DNA of 64,000 nt from CAXBGS01 sp963975425 (GCA_963975425.1 CAXBGS010000009.1:248001-312000), one strand, 5' to 3'; counted from the stretch's first letter, positions 17,169-25,365 are shown. Notes: generated from the sequence alone by a model not told the origin. Program-made: numbers and translations.

Positions 17169-17861
17169 CTAGGCACGCTTGCGGCGCGCGATGGCGGTGA
17201 TACCCATCGCTGCAAAGATTGCCAAGCTCGCGGGCTCAGGAACTTCGCCAAGATCGTCTTCCAGAGCGGTGTTGTCGGTATCGGCTCTAAACACCAACCG
17301 ACTGTCAGGCACAAACGGTGTGGTCGTAAAATCGATCGACAAACGTCGCCACAAATCTCCAACTGGTGCATCTCCTGTTATTGCCACCTGGTCGCTGTAG
17401 GTCGCGACGATATCAAAGGGGTCACCACCCGAGTTTACAAAGAAATTGGCGCCACTTGCAGAATCGGCGGTTCCTGGACTTGGTGAATCGATATCAAAAA
17501 TGGTGTCACCGGGACCGCCGTCTAGGTCAATCGTTTGGATCGCCATCGCACTTTCGTTTGCCAACGTCCAGGCATTAGACGAAAAAGTGTCGCCAGCTGC
17601 CATCAGCGACCATCCCGTCCCACTGACTCCTCCGCTTCCTGCCGCAATATCGGCCCAGGCGAGGGTCTCGGAACTCATGTCCGTGAAGGTGGCGGTGATC
17701 AGCATGCCATCCATCATATCACCGTCCGTTGCAAACCCTGCAAGTGCGGTCGTTGTGTTCGTTGTGCCTGGATCGAACGCAACCACGAGCGTACCTGCAT
17801 ACGCATGGCCCGCGATCATGATTGCTGCGGCTGCCGATAGAAATTGTGATTTATTAAACAT
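17169..17861 (-). CDS. PEP-CTERM sorting-domain protein
   Basis: A 230-residue exported protein. Signal peptide residues 1-22 (FLSAAAAIMIAGHAYA). The mature region is Asp/Thr/Gly-rich beta structure. The C-terminus is a full PEP-CTERM signal: VPEPASLAIF, a hydrophobic stretch (AAMGITAIA) and RRKRA, recognised by exosortase in the inner membrane (established for this family). No exosortase gene is in the window, so it must be elsewhere in the genome. An AGGAG ribosome site lies just upstream of the ATG and a strong terminator follows the gene. Such proteins are associated with extracellular polymer or envelope decoration; a specific job cannot be named. Confidence 0.9.
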   Translation of the reverse strand: MFNKSQFLSAAAAIMIAGHAYAGTLVVAFDPGTTNTTTALAGFATDGDMMDGMLITATFTDMSSETLAWADIAAGSGGVSGTGWSLMAAGDTFSSNAWTLANESAMAIQTIDLDGGPGDTIFDIDSPSPGTADSASGANFFVNSGGDPFDIVATYSDQVAITGDAPVGDLWRRLSIDFTTTPFVPDSRLVFRADTDNTALEDDLGEVPEPASLAIFAAMGITAIARRKRA

Positions 17862-17898
17862 GTAACGTGTCTCCTAGGAGTGAATCAAAAAACTCTTG

Positions 17899-18306
17899 CT
17901 AAGCCATACTGCGAGCGCGGATTCGCGGTGGCTTTAGGAGACCATCCAGGTCCGGTTTGGTTGGCAGCGACTGATTGATCAGTTCCATCAATGACACCAA
18001 TGGCGAGTCATCGATTTCTGGAACGATGATTTCAAGGAGCGCCACCGTAGAAATCGAAATGCCGGTGACGATAACCACCGCAACATTGCTCCCCGAAGAC
18101 CTATGAAGGACATCTTCTTTGGGGAGCCGATCTTCTTGGTGCAGCGGACCGCTGGGCGATTCAAAGTTCGTGGTGAGGCTGGCCGTTTGCGACCGAAGTG
18201 AACTGAGGTCGTTTTCGCTCATCATGCAGATCACGCCTCCGGACGCAGTGCTGCAAGCAGCCGCGGTGGAGAGCATGATCGATAGCATTAGGGGGGGTGG
18301 TCGCAT
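17899..18306 (-). CDS. Small putative membrane/envelope protein, unknown
   Basis: A 135-residue frame, 37 bp upstream of the PEP-CTERM gene on the same strand. It begins with a hydrophobic N-terminus (MLSIMLSTAAACSTASGG) that could be a signal peptide or a weak lipoprotein signal with Cys at residue 18, has a second hydrophobic helix (NVAVVIVTGISISTVALLEIIV, about 74-95), and ends basic. Third-position base use looks coding-like. No family recognised. It could be the first gene of a unit with the PEP-CTERM gene. Moderate doubt remains that it is a real gene; if it is not, 17862-18569 is a 700-bp empty stretch. Confidence 0.45.
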   Translation of the reverse strand: MRPPPLMLSIMLSTAAACSTASGGVICMMSENDLSSLRSQTASLTTNFESPSGPLHQEDRLPKEDVLHRSSGSNVAVVIVTGISISTVALLEIIVPEIDDSPLVSLMELINQSLPTKPDLDGLLKPPRIRARSMA

Positions 18307-18566
18307 CCCATCACGCTAGTTGGGACATAACCCAAAAGCAATCAAAATGAATACGGGCCGGTTGGATGCTCCCCGTTTAGAATCGACACGGCATTTGCGA
18401 GTGAACGCGGGTTTACGTGTCTTTGCGTATAGATGGCAAAGTGCTGCGCGTTTCACTATCGAAGCGACCGCGAGTCAATTCGGTCGTTGCCCAGAGACAT
18501 AATGGCCGTGGTGTAGCACCAAAAGCGGGGTGCAAGATCACTTCCACAGTAAGGTCTCCGCCGCCA

Positions 18567-18588
18567 GCCTTACCACGAGCGGTAAGGC
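18567..18588 (-). terminator. Hairpin overlapping the moeA stop codon
   Basis: Inverted repeat GCCTTACC (18567-18574) and GGTAAGGC (18581-18588) with a 6-nt loop. It includes the moeA stop codon (18572-18570). There is no T-run after it, so it is either a weak or factor-assisted terminator or chance. Confidence 0.3.
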
Positions 18589-19772
18589 CATGGACCTTCA
18601 CCAGATTGATTGGGCGGTATTTCGACAAAGCCGGTGCTTTGACCCAGGGACACCAAATCGCCCGAGCCTTGACTCATGACCGGTTCCGCGATTCCGGTCT
18701 CTCGCAGCCGTACCAATCGCATCCAGTGAAGCGGTATGGTCTTATCGCCCGCGTCATCTAGCCGAACAACGGGGCAGGGTAGCCGCCAGTTTTTGTTGCC
18801 GCTGATTTTCGCGAGCAGGGGAATGCCGAATCGGCGGCAACCGACTGTGGCACTGACCGGGTTGCCCGGCAGACCCAGAATCAGCTTACCGTCACTCGTT
18901 GCTGCGCCGAGGATCGGTTTGCCCGGACGGATCGGCAGCCCGTGAAAGAGAATCTGACCGCCAACTTCTTTGACGATATCGGGGACATAGTCATAGTCAC
19001 CCATCGAAACCCCGCCCGTCAAAATGATCGCGTCAGACTGTTCGAGATGTTTGCGAAGCATTTCAGCCAGTCGTTGTCGATCGTCTTGGCAGTGCACCGC
19101 TTGTTTCAGTTGGACCCAAGGGTGCTGTGACAGCATCGAGCAGAGGGCGGTTTGATTGCTGTTGCGCAGTTGCCATGGCTGGATTGCGTTGTCGTCTAAC
19201 GAAATCACTTCATCACCGGTCGTCATGACCGTGACGCCAACGTGGGCATGAACGTCGATCGCGGCTGCACCAAAGTTGGTCATCGTTGCGCGAACGGCCG
19301 AGTCGACCAGCGTCCCGCCGGCGACGACCGTGCCCGCTGCTTTGGCATTTTCGCCGGCCTTGCGAATGTGGTCGCCGACACTTGTCCGATGCGCCGCATC
19401 GGTCAAACGAATGGATGCGTCTGCCTCGACGGTGTCCTCACGTTTGACCACGGCGTCGCAACCGGTCGGTACGATCGCACCGGTAAAGATTCGCAGCACA
19501 CCGGACTCGGGCATCGTTGGGGGCGGAGCACCAGGAACGCATTGGCCCTGAACCGGAATATCGCCGGCTGTCTGTAAATCGCTCAGTCGAATTGCATATC
19601 CATCCATTGCGGAAACATCAGCTGCCGGACTGTGACGGTCGGCGACGATATCGACCGCCAAGACCCGCCCATTGCATTCGGCAACCCGTGACTCGACAGA
19701 CGTGACCGTCAGCGACTCGGCCAGTGCACGTATCGCATCATCAGGATGATCAAAAGAGAATCGTTTAGCCAT
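18570..19772 (-). CDS. moeA: Molybdopterin molybdenumtransferase
   Basis: A 400-residue MoeA. It inserts molybdate into adenylated molybdopterin in the last common step of molybdenum cofactor synthesis (cytoplasm). The N-terminal domain has the conserved HSPAADVSAMDGYAIR (Asp57 region). The central MoaB-like nucleotide-binding domain shows GVTVMTTGDEVI and DAIILTGGVSMGDYDYVPD, followed by GLPIRPGKPILG and LGLPGNPVSATVG. The C-terminal domain IV (VVRLDDAGDKTIPLHWMRLVRL) is present. Length and motif order are normal. It lies 182 bp downstream of mobA on the same strand and may share its transcript. Confidence 0.96.
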   Translation of the reverse strand: MAKRFSFDHPDDAIRALAESLTVTSVESRVAECNGRVLAVDIVADRHSPAADVSAMDGYAIRLSDLQTAGDIPVQGQCVPGAPPPTMPESGVLRIFTGAIVPTGCDAVVKREDTVEADASIRLTDAAHRTSVGDHIRKAGENAKAAGTVVAGGTLVDSAVRATMTNFGAAAIDVHAHVGVTVMTTGDEVISLDDNAIQPWQLRNSNQTALCSMLSQHPWVQLKQAVHCQDDRQRLAEMLRKHLEQSDAIILTGGVSMGDYDYVPDIVKEVGGQILFHGLPIRPGKPILGAATSDGKLILGLPGNPVSATVGCRRFGIPLLAKISGNKNWRLPCPVVRLDDAGDKTIPLHWMRLVRLRETGIAEPVMSQGSGDLVSLGQSTGFVEIPPNQSGEGPWPYRSW

Positions 19773-19954
19773 TGCGCAGTCTTAGGTTGGATAGCATGTG
19801 ATGTTCATCGGAAATTCGGCCGCCGAGATTCGACTGCATGATCGTGTCTTCCCCTGGCAAACCAATTCGGAGCACAAGAGTATGGCAGCAGGAAGTTGCA
19901 ATGGTTGCGATCGGACGGTGTTCTTATCGTCTTGTCGATTGATTCAATTGGTCG

Positions 19955-20527
19955 CTAGATGTCCTCGGGGCGGTTGACGTTTCGGCAGGATTCGCTGGTC
20001 AGGGATAACGTTTCATGGGGGCGCGATGCGATCCAGCGATGCAGACTGCGATCTTTGGAATTTGCGAGTTGCGTTAGATCCTCGAGAAATGCCGCTGGAT
20101 AAATGGCAACCAAAGGCTGGAGCCTTGCATCGGACTGGGAAATGCCACAAACGGTTTGTTCTGGATGGGCGAGCCACTTTTGATGCATCGTGACTAGATC
20201 GTCGACCGTTAGGTCGGGCATATCGACCGGAGTGATACAGCACGCGTCGAATCGGTTGGCGCGGGCGTATTGAAGCACGGCGGCCACACCCGCCGCCGGC
20301 CCTCGTTCGCAAAGCATGTCAGGAACAATTTCGTAATCAGAATGGGGCGAGTTGCCTGAACGGGGCGAGTTTCCTGATATGACGACTTTGTCACAAACGT
20401 GCGTTAGTCGTTGGTAACTGTATTGCAGATAACTCACGCCGGTCGGGTGCGCCAAATTCGCTTTGTCGGTACCCATGCGTGACGACTTTCCGCCGCACAG
20501 GACTGCACCGAGCAACGGAGGCGTCAT
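19955..20527 (-). CDS. mobA: Molybdenum cofactor guanylyltransferase
   Basis: A 190-residue MobA, which attaches GMP to molybdopterin to make the guanine dinucleotide form of the cofactor. It opens MTPPLLGAVLCGGKSSRMG, the nucleotide-binding LCGGxSxRMGxDK loop, and includes CCITPVDMPDL (catalytic DxP-like site) and the late HPEQTVCGIS segment. The frame continues open upstream for 137 codons, but that part is Arg-rich antisense-type sequence overlapping the previous gene; the ATG at 20527 is chosen because its ATGA overlaps the stop of that gene, a classic coupled arrangement. Length matches the family (about 190-200). MGD is used by nitrate reductases and DMSO-reductase-family enzymes, none of which is in the window. 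Confidence 0.93.
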   Translation of the reverse strand: MTPPLLGAVLCGGKSSRMGTDKANLAHPTGVSYLQYSYQRLTHVCDKVVISGNSPRSGNSPHSDYEIVPDMLCERGPAAGVAAVLQYARANRFDACCITPVDMPDLTVDDLVTMHQKWLAHPEQTVCGISQSDARLQPLVAIYPAAFLEDLTQLANSKDRSLHRWIASRPHETLSLTSESCRNVNRPEDI

Positions 20528-20838
20528 GACGATTGCTTTGACAAGACGTCTTCGACCCAGCCGCGAGCACGCATCATGGGCGGGAACCCAATCGTCGGCG
20601 CGGAAAGCAGTGCGACGTGTCGTAAATCTTCCGGCTGACAACCCGCTTCGATCGCTTTTCGGCAGTGGGAATGTGCGGCGCCTTCGAGTCCCGCGCCGAT
20701 CGAGATGGCCAGCTTTACCAGCGAGACTTCTCGATCCGATAGTGGTCCAGCCTCGCGCGCCTGTTTGCCGAACGACTCGTACGCCTGCATCAGTTCGGGG
20801 TGGTCTTGATGCATCTTTTTGTAAGGTTTTGGAATCAT
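20524..20838 (-). CDS. Carboxymuconolactone decarboxylase (CMD/AhpD-like) family protein
   Basis: A 104-residue all-helical protein of the CMD fold. It shows LSDREVSLVKLAISIGAG and AAHSHCRKAIEAG followed by the DLRHVALLSAPTIGFP helix, which is the conserved CMD core. In peroxidase-active AhpD the core is CxxC; here the first Cys is replaced (H56-S-H-C59), so only one redox Cys remains and classic disulfide chemistry is unlikely. It starts 2 bp after the cobA-hemD stop and its own stop overlaps the mobA start by 4 bp, so it is embedded in a cofactor operon. Role unknown. Confidence 0.9.
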   Translation of the reverse strand: MIPKPYKKMHQDHPELMQAYESFGKQAREAGPLSDREVSLVKLAISIGAGLEGAAHSHCRKAIEAGCQPEDLRHVALLSAPTIGFPPMMRARGWVEDVLSKQSS

Positions 20839-20840
20839 AA

Positions 20841-22415
20841 TCAGCCGGTCTTGTGTTGCGAGTTTTCGTATTTCGAGATGCCGCGAACCAGTGCGTCGAT
20901 GGTATAGGGATCCGCCTCAACGGTAACGTCAAATCCAAGACGATTCAGTGCTTGCGACGTGATGGGGCTCAGGCTGGCGAAACGGGGTGGTGTTCCGGTT
21001 GTTGGTTTCATCAAGTCGCCAAACATCCTTGCCAAGCTTTCCGCGGTGGCGCTGCTGGTCACCGTCACCCAATCAATTTTGCCTTGTTCGAAAAGCCGTG
21101 TCACTGCCGCGTCGGGTGTGTCGACGTCGCGGTGTGAGTACGCCACGACTTGAGTGACGTTGGCACCTGAGGTCGAAAGCGAGTCGGCAAGGTTATCTTT
21201 GCCACGACTAGCCCGCACGATCAAGACGTTGCGTTGATCGACTTCGCCGGCTAGTTCCGCCGCCAGTGATTCGGCGTCGAATTCCGATGGGACAACGTCG
21301 GCTCGCACGTGGTACTTTGACAGCGCGGCTGCGGTTTGTTTTCCCACCGCGGCGATTCGAAGGCCGGCAAGGGCGCGCATGTCGTTGCCGATTTCGATCA
21401 AGCGATCCAGAAAAAACTGTACACCATTGCGGCTGCAAAAGATCAGCGTATCGAAGTGTTCCAGCTTTTCAATTGCCGCGTCGACATCGTCATAGGTATC
21501 TGGCGGTCCGATCGCGATGGCCGGTTGGATGACGACGTGGGCACCCAGTTCGCGCAGCGGAGCCGCCAAAGATTCGGCTTGGTCCAGCGGTCGCGAAACC
21601 AGCACCGTGCGACCGAACAATGGTCGATGTTGCAACCAGCTCATCGTTTCGGCCAACTGGGTCACGGCCCCCAGAATGACAATGACGGGAGGACGAAATC
21701 GACTAGCGGGCGTCAAGCGTTCGGCGACCTCGTCCAACCGACAGTGGATGGTTTGCTGATCTTCCAGGCTGCAGCGTCGAATCAGCGCTGCTGGGGTCTC
21801 GGGCGGTTTGCCATGGTCGAGCAGTGCTTGAGCCCAGCTTTCCGCCGTCGTGACTCCCATATAGATGACCAGCGTGCCCGGAAATTTTGCCAGCGCCGAC
21901 CAGTCGAGTGCCGATTCGGATTTGCCAGGTTCTTCGTGGCCGGTGACCAGAGCGACCGCGGATGCCAGCCCGCGGTGGGTGACCGGGATGCCTGCGTATG
22001 ATCCCGCCGCGAGGGCGGCGGTGATGCCGGGGACGATTTCGAACCGGATACCCGCTGCGCGAAGCGCGTCGACTTCCTCGGCCGTTCGCGCAAAAACAGC
22101 CGGATCGCCGCCTTTCAATCGCACAACACGGCGTCCAGCGGCGGCATGGCGAATCATCTCGGCAATGATTTCATCCTGTCGCCAAATGCGTATCTGGCCG
22201 TGTTTTCCCACGCAAAGAGCCTCTGCCGTCGGGGCGTGACGGAGCAGTTCAGGGTTGCAAAGCCCGTCGTACAACACCACATCACACTGCGCGAGCCGTT
22301 CGGCGCCGCGGAGCGTCAAGAGGCCTGGATCGCCCGGCCCGGCGCCGATCAGGTAGACGATCCCCGAATTTGCGGGCTCGACGACGGAGGGGGGGTGGGA
22401 AGAAATTTCGCTCAT
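20841..22415 (-). CDS. cobA-hemD: Uroporphyrinogen-III C-methyltransferase / uroporphyrinogen-III synthase fusion
   Basis: A 524-residue two-domain enzyme. Residues about 18-260 are a SAM-dependent uroporphyrinogen-III methyltransferase (VYLIGAGPGDPGLLTLRGAE, VVRLKGGDPAVFAR, GSYAGIPVTHRGLA, GTLVIYMGV), making precorrin-2. Residues about 270-515 are uroporphyrinogen-III synthase (GRTVLVSRPLDQAESLAAPL, FDTLIFCSRNGVQFF, DWVTVTSSATAESLA). Such fusions occur in several phyla and channel substrate toward sirohaem. It is the first gene of a tight three-gene unit (2-bp gap to the CMD gene, then a 4-bp overlap with mobA). With MobA and MoeA nearby this suggests cofactor supply for nitrate/nitrite assimilation (inference; the reductases are not here). 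Confidence 0.95.
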   Translation of the reverse strand: MSEISSHPPSVVEPANSGIVYLIGAGPGDPGLLTLRGAERLAQCDVVLYDGLCNPELLRHAPTAEALCVGKHGQIRIWRQDEIIAEMIRHAAAGRRVVRLKGGDPAVFARTAEEVDALRAAGIRFEIVPGITAALAAGSYAGIPVTHRGLASAVALVTGHEEPGKSESALDWSALAKFPGTLVIYMGVTTAESWAQALLDHGKPPETPAALIRRCSLEDQQTIHCRLDEVAERLTPASRFRPPVIVILGAVTQLAETMSWLQHRPLFGRTVLVSRPLDQAESLAAPLRELGAHVVIQPAIAIGPPDTYDDVDAAIEKLEHFDTLIFCSRNGVQFFLDRLIEIGNDMRALAGLRIAAVGKQTAAALSKYHVRADVVPSEFDAESLAAELAGEVDQRNVLIVRASRGKDNLADSLSTSGANVTQVVAYSHRDVDTPDAAVTRLFEQGKIDWVTVTSSATAESLARMFGDLMKPTTGTPPRFASLSPITSQALNRLGFDVTVEADPYTIDALVRGISKYENSQHKTG

Positions 22416-22446
22416 GAAATCTAGTTATCGCTTGCTGAATTGACTC

Positions 22447-22475
22447 TGGACAGGCTGTGGACCTATCGCCATAAT
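22447..22475 (+). promoter_or_regulatory. Probable sigma-70-type promoter of rpsT
   Basis: TGGACA (22447-22452) and CATAAT (22470-22475) with a 17-bp spacer, each one mismatch from the consensus, 57 bp before the rpsT ATG. It is the only good match in the short region between the divergent cobA-hemD and rpsT genes. Confidence 0.5.
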
Positions 22476-22532
22476 GCGTGGCCATCGAAAAAACGAATGT
22501 TTTGCTGACACAAGTCCTATTAAGCCCACGAA

Positions 22533-22802
22533 ATGCCAAATACCGCCAGTGCCAAAAAACGCCTTCGCCAAAACGCGAAGCAACGTCTCCTGAATCGTGC
22601 GATCAAAAGCCAAGTCCGATCGCAAATCCGGAAGGTCCGTGATGCTGCCTCGGCAGGCGAATTGGATAAGGCACGCGACGAATTCCGTGTCGCGGCGAAA
22701 CGCATTGATCAAGCATCTGCGAAAAACGTGATTCATAAAAATGCCGCGGCTCGTACGAAAAGTCGTTTAAATCGCTTGATCAAGACGGCATCGGCGGGTT
22801 AA
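22533..22802 (+). CDS. rpsT: 30S ribosomal protein S20
   Basis: An 89-residue, strongly basic helical protein with the standard S20 opening (MPNTASAKKRLRQNAKQRL) and later KNVIHKNAAARTKSRLNRLI. It binds 16S rRNA in the small subunit. Length is normal. It is monocistronic: a sigma-70-like promoter lies upstream and a textbook terminator starts 68 bp after the stop. In many bacteria S20 autoregulates its own translation; nothing in the leader can be assigned to that here. Confidence 0.97.
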   Translation: MPNTASAKKRLRQNAKQRLLNRAIKSQVRSQIRKVRDAASAGELDKARDEFRVAAKRIDQASAKNVIHKNAAARTKSRLNRLIKTASAG

Positions 22803-22870
22803 ACTACGTATTATTCATCTCGGGTAAGAATCGACATCATTGTGGTCGGTGTGTGCCCAAGGTCATTATG

Positions 22871-22907
22871 GGCCGCTCGCGAGATTTCGCGAGCGGCCTT
22901 GTTTTTT
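22871..22907 (+). terminator. Intrinsic terminator after rpsT
   Basis: Perfect 12-bp stem GGCCGCTCGCGA (22871-22882), 4-nt loop, complementary arm 22887-22898, followed by TTGTTTTTT (22899-22907). Confidence 0.95.
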
Positions 22908-22994
22908 GCGCCGCGGCGGTCAGGACCGCCGATCACAATCTTTCGAGTGCCAGGCTGCGGGCTCTGCATGTTGGCACTGGCTATTGGCCCCGTC

Positions 22995-23054
22995 TATTGG
23001 CACTGTTTGTCGGCACTGGCTATTGGCACTGTTTGTCGGCACTGCCTATTGGCT
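22995..23054. repeat. 26-bp tandem repeat next to the dapL stop codon (2.3 units plus a degenerate copy)
   Basis: Units 22995-23020 and 23021-23046 differ by one base; a partial third begins at 23047 and runs to the dapL stop codon (23056-23054). A degenerate copy precedes at about 22971-22994. The core is TATTGGCACTGTTTGT. Confidence 0.9.
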
Positions 23055-24316
23055 CAGGCGAAGATCAATCCCGCATCGCCGAGTCGTTTCTTTGTTTCGT
23101 CCATCAATGCGTCTTCGTCGGCTTCGGTATCAGCGACATAGGTCACGCTGAAACGTAAGTACGATCCTGCATCGTCCCACGGCACGGTAACGATGCCGAA
23201 CTGCTCGATCAGATAGCGGGTGGCATCTTCGGCCGCAGCGAACGTTTCGCCCGACTTGGTTGCGGTGGGCGCCTTGGTGTACAAGAAATAGGTTCCGCCT
23301 GGCATCTCGCACTCGAAACCACACTCTTTCAAGACCGCAACGAGTTTCTGCAAACGGCGACGGTACTTGGTGTTGATTCGCTCGGGAATGGAATCGTCGT
23401 CCAGTGCGGCCGCGGCGGCTTTTTGCGTTGCGATGAACTGTCCGCTGTCGCTGTTGTCTTTGACGTCCGAGAACGCCGAGACAATCCGCGGGTGTCCGCA
23501 GACGAATCCCATCCGCCAGCCGATCATGTCATAACCCTTACTCATCGAGTGGACTTCGACACCAACATCGATTGCACCGGGGGTTTGCAAAAAGCTGCGA
23601 GGTTTCCCGTCAAAGGTTAGCAAGATATGCGCGGCGTCTTGTACCACGACAAACTCTTTTTCCTTGGCAAGTGCCACGACTTTCTCAAAGAACTCTGGCG
23701 GGCAGGTGCGTCCGGTCGGCGAATTGGGATAGTTCAGCACCAGCAGTTTCGTGCGGCGGTAAACATCGTCGGGAACCGAATCAAAATCGGGCAGGAAGTC
23801 GTTCTCTGGCAATAAGGGCAGCTTGAAGACTTCGCCGCCATAGTACCGGGTGTGCGTTCCCGCCACGGGATAGCCGGGCACGGTCATCAGCGTGACGTCG
23901 CCAGGATTGATGAAACAGGCCGGCAGCATCGCGTAGGCTGGCTTGCTGCCGATGCAGTGATTGATTTGCGTTGCCGGATCAAGTTCGACGCCAAAGTGAC
24001 GCTGCATGAATCGTGCAGCCGCTTCTTTGAATTCGGCGACGCCGTTGTCGGCGTAGCCGCGGTTTTCCGTCTTGTTGACTTCATCGCTCATCACTTTGCG
24101 AACGGATTCGTCGGCCATTGAATCGTTCTCGCCGATTCCAAAGTCGAGCAATTGTCGCTGGGGATGCTCTGCGAGCGCGTTTCGCTTGGCTCGCTTGATT
24201 TTCTCGAACTTGTAAATCTCGGTGTCTTTGCCGTACGCCGCTCCGCCGATGCGATCGGCGAATAAGTTTTGAAAATATGGGTCGGCGGCGGAGGAGTCTT
24301 TCGTGGCGGTCGACAT
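23054..24316 (-). CDS. dapL: LL-diaminopimelate aminotransferase
   Basis: A 420-residue class I PLP aminotransferase. It converts tetrahydrodipicolinate to LL-diaminopimelate in one step, bypassing the DapD/DapC/DapE acyl route to lysine and meso-DAP. Landmarks: DFGIGENDSMADESV and NRGYADNGVAEFKEA near the N-terminus, INHCIGSKPAYAMLP, VPGYPVAGTHTRYYGG, LNYPNSPTG (PLP-ring contacts), and HSMSKGYDMIGWRMGF with the Schiff-base Lys260. The YADNG and SKGYDMIGWR segments are characteristic of DapL rather than generic aspartate aminotransferases, and DapL is known in Planctomycetes. Monocistronic; a 26-bp repeat array ends exactly at its stop codon. Confidence 0.9.
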   Translation of the reverse strand: MSTATKDSSAADPYFQNLFADRIGGAAYGKDTEIYKFEKIKRAKRNALAEHPQRQLLDFGIGENDSMADESVRKVMSDEVNKTENRGYADNGVAEFKEAAARFMQRHFGVELDPATQINHCIGSKPAYAMLPACFINPGDVTLMTVPGYPVAGTHTRYYGGEVFKLPLLPENDFLPDFDSVPDDVYRRTKLLVLNYPNSPTGRTCPPEFFEKVVALAKEKEFVVVQDAAHILLTFDGKPRSFLQTPGAIDVGVEVHSMSKGYDMIGWRMGFVCGHPRIVSAFSDVKDNSDSGQFIATQKAAAAALDDDSIPERINTKYRRRLQKLVAVLKECGFECEMPGGTYFLYTKAPTATKSGETFAAAEDATRYLIEQFGIVTVPWDDAGSYLRFSVTYVADTEADEDALMDETKKRLGDAGLIFA

Positions 24317-24385
24317 GGGTATTGGTATGTTACGAGTGGAACGGGCGGTTTGAGTGATTCTTAATCCCGAAGCCTAATTCCCCGA

Positions 24386-24451
24386 TGCCGTCATCGGCAA
24401 GGGCTGTTGCCGTCGTCGGCAAGGGCTGTTGCTGTCATCGGCAAGGGCTGT
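24386..24451. repeat. 22-bp tandem repeat (3 units) between dapL and the histidine kinase gene
   Basis: Units at 24386-24407, 24408-24429 and 24430-24451, consensus TGCCGTCATCGGCAAGGGCTGT, with one change each in units 2 and 3. An open frame passes through it but is not needed by the kinase gene downstream. Confidence 0.92.
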
Positions 24452-24603
24452 TGGCAGGGGAGGGCGGGTGTCGTCTTTGCGGTCAAGTGTTTATCGCTGT
24501 CGTGGATTGGAGCGGGTTCGTTGCGTCGGCAAAAGGGCTCATCTCAGATACCGCATTGCTCGCTACAATTGGAATGTTTCTGTCCTCACCGCCCCCATGT
24601 GTC

Positions 24604-25365
24604 ATGTCCACCGCCCATCCACCGTCGGAAGTCGACTCGCTGCGGGCTCGCTATGAGGAGCTAGCCGAGCTGGCGGGGTCTTTGGCCCACGAGATCAAGA
24701 ATCCGCTGTCGGTCATTCATATGAATATTGAATTGCTGAGCGAGGATTTGGAAGAGCTGAATTCGCCCGTTCAGCGGCGGAGTCTGGACCGCGTTGATAT
24801 TGTCCGCGAGCAATGCGAACGCATGGAAGCGTTGCTGCGTGATTTCCTGCGGTACGCGCGGCTCCGCGATATTGATCTCGTCTCCGGCAGCCTGAATGAC
24901 CAAGTCGAACAGGTTTTGCGAGCCTACCAAGCCCAGGCTGATGCCGAGGGCATCGATGTCGAAAAATACTTGGACCCCGATCTGCCGTCGATTTTGTTGC
25001 ACAGCGATTCGTTGCAGGCGGCGCTGATGAATCTGGTCAAGAACGCACTCGAGTCAATGCAATCGGGCGGCCAACTACTTGCCCGGACCTACTCGACGCG
25101 CACCAGTGTCGCGCTGGACCTAATCGACACCGGTACCGGCGTTGACGACAACACCGTGCTGCATATGTTCGAACCGTTCTACAGCACCAAGGAAGGCGGT
25201 TCGGGGTTAGGGCTGCCGACGGCAAGGAAGATCATCGAAGCCCACGGCGGTCGCATCAGCGTGCAAAGCGAACTGGGGCGTGGGACGAAGTTTGTGCTTG
25301 AATTTCCGGTGCCAAAACGAATCCACGCTACGCCGTCGCCAAACCACCATGGTGCATCGACGTAG
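24604..25365 (+). CDS. Soluble sensor histidine kinase (HisKA-HATPase_c)
   Basis: A 253-residue transmitter-only kinase. HisKA dimerisation domain: LAGSLAHEIKNPLSVIHMNI with phospho-acceptor His29. HATPase_c: LVKNALESM (N box), DTGTGVD (G1), FEPFYSTKEGGSGLGL (F and G2 boxes), ending GRGTKFVLEFPVP. There is no transmembrane or PAS domain, so input must come from a partner protein or a non-obvious N-terminus; it resembles NtrB/ZraS-type cores. Start uncertain: 24604 is chosen, but an ATG at 24574 is possible and the frame stays open upstream through the 22-bp repeat array. No response regulator is adjacent, making it an orphan kinase. Confidence 0.88.
   Translation: MSTAHPPSEVDSLRARYEELAELAGSLAHEIKNPLSVIHMNIELLSEDLEELNSPVQRRSLDRVDIVREQCERMEALLRDFLRYARLRDIDLVSGSLNDQVEQVLRAYQAQADAEGIDVEKYLDPDLPSILLHSDSLQAALMNLVKNALESMQSGGQLLARTYSTRTSVALDLIDTGTGVDDNTVLHMFEPFYSTKEGGSGLGLPTARKIIEAHGGRISVQSELGRGTKFVLEFPVPKRIHATPSPNHHGAST

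Noticed and set aside
20528..20938. 137-codon N-terminal extension of MobA
   Set aside because: Arg-rich sequence overlapping the CMD gene in another frame; the MobA nucleotide loop begins at once after the ATG at 20527, which has the ATGA overlap.
22871..22898. Possible small regulatory palindrome after rpsT
   Set aside because: The perfect stem followed by a T-run is a simple intrinsic terminator.
22970..23054. Repeats considered as a CRISPR array
   Set aside because: Direct back-to-back units with no spacers and no cas genes; a minisatellite.
22840..23158. Three plus-strand frames with repeated WLL/IGT/CRH peptides after rpsT
   Set aside because: They are created by the 26-bp repeat array and run through the antisense of dapL; no ribosome site.
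24385..24603. Upstream extension of the histidine kinase frame
   Set aside because: It translates the 22-bp repeat array; the kinase core is complete from 24604. Retained only as a question in findings.
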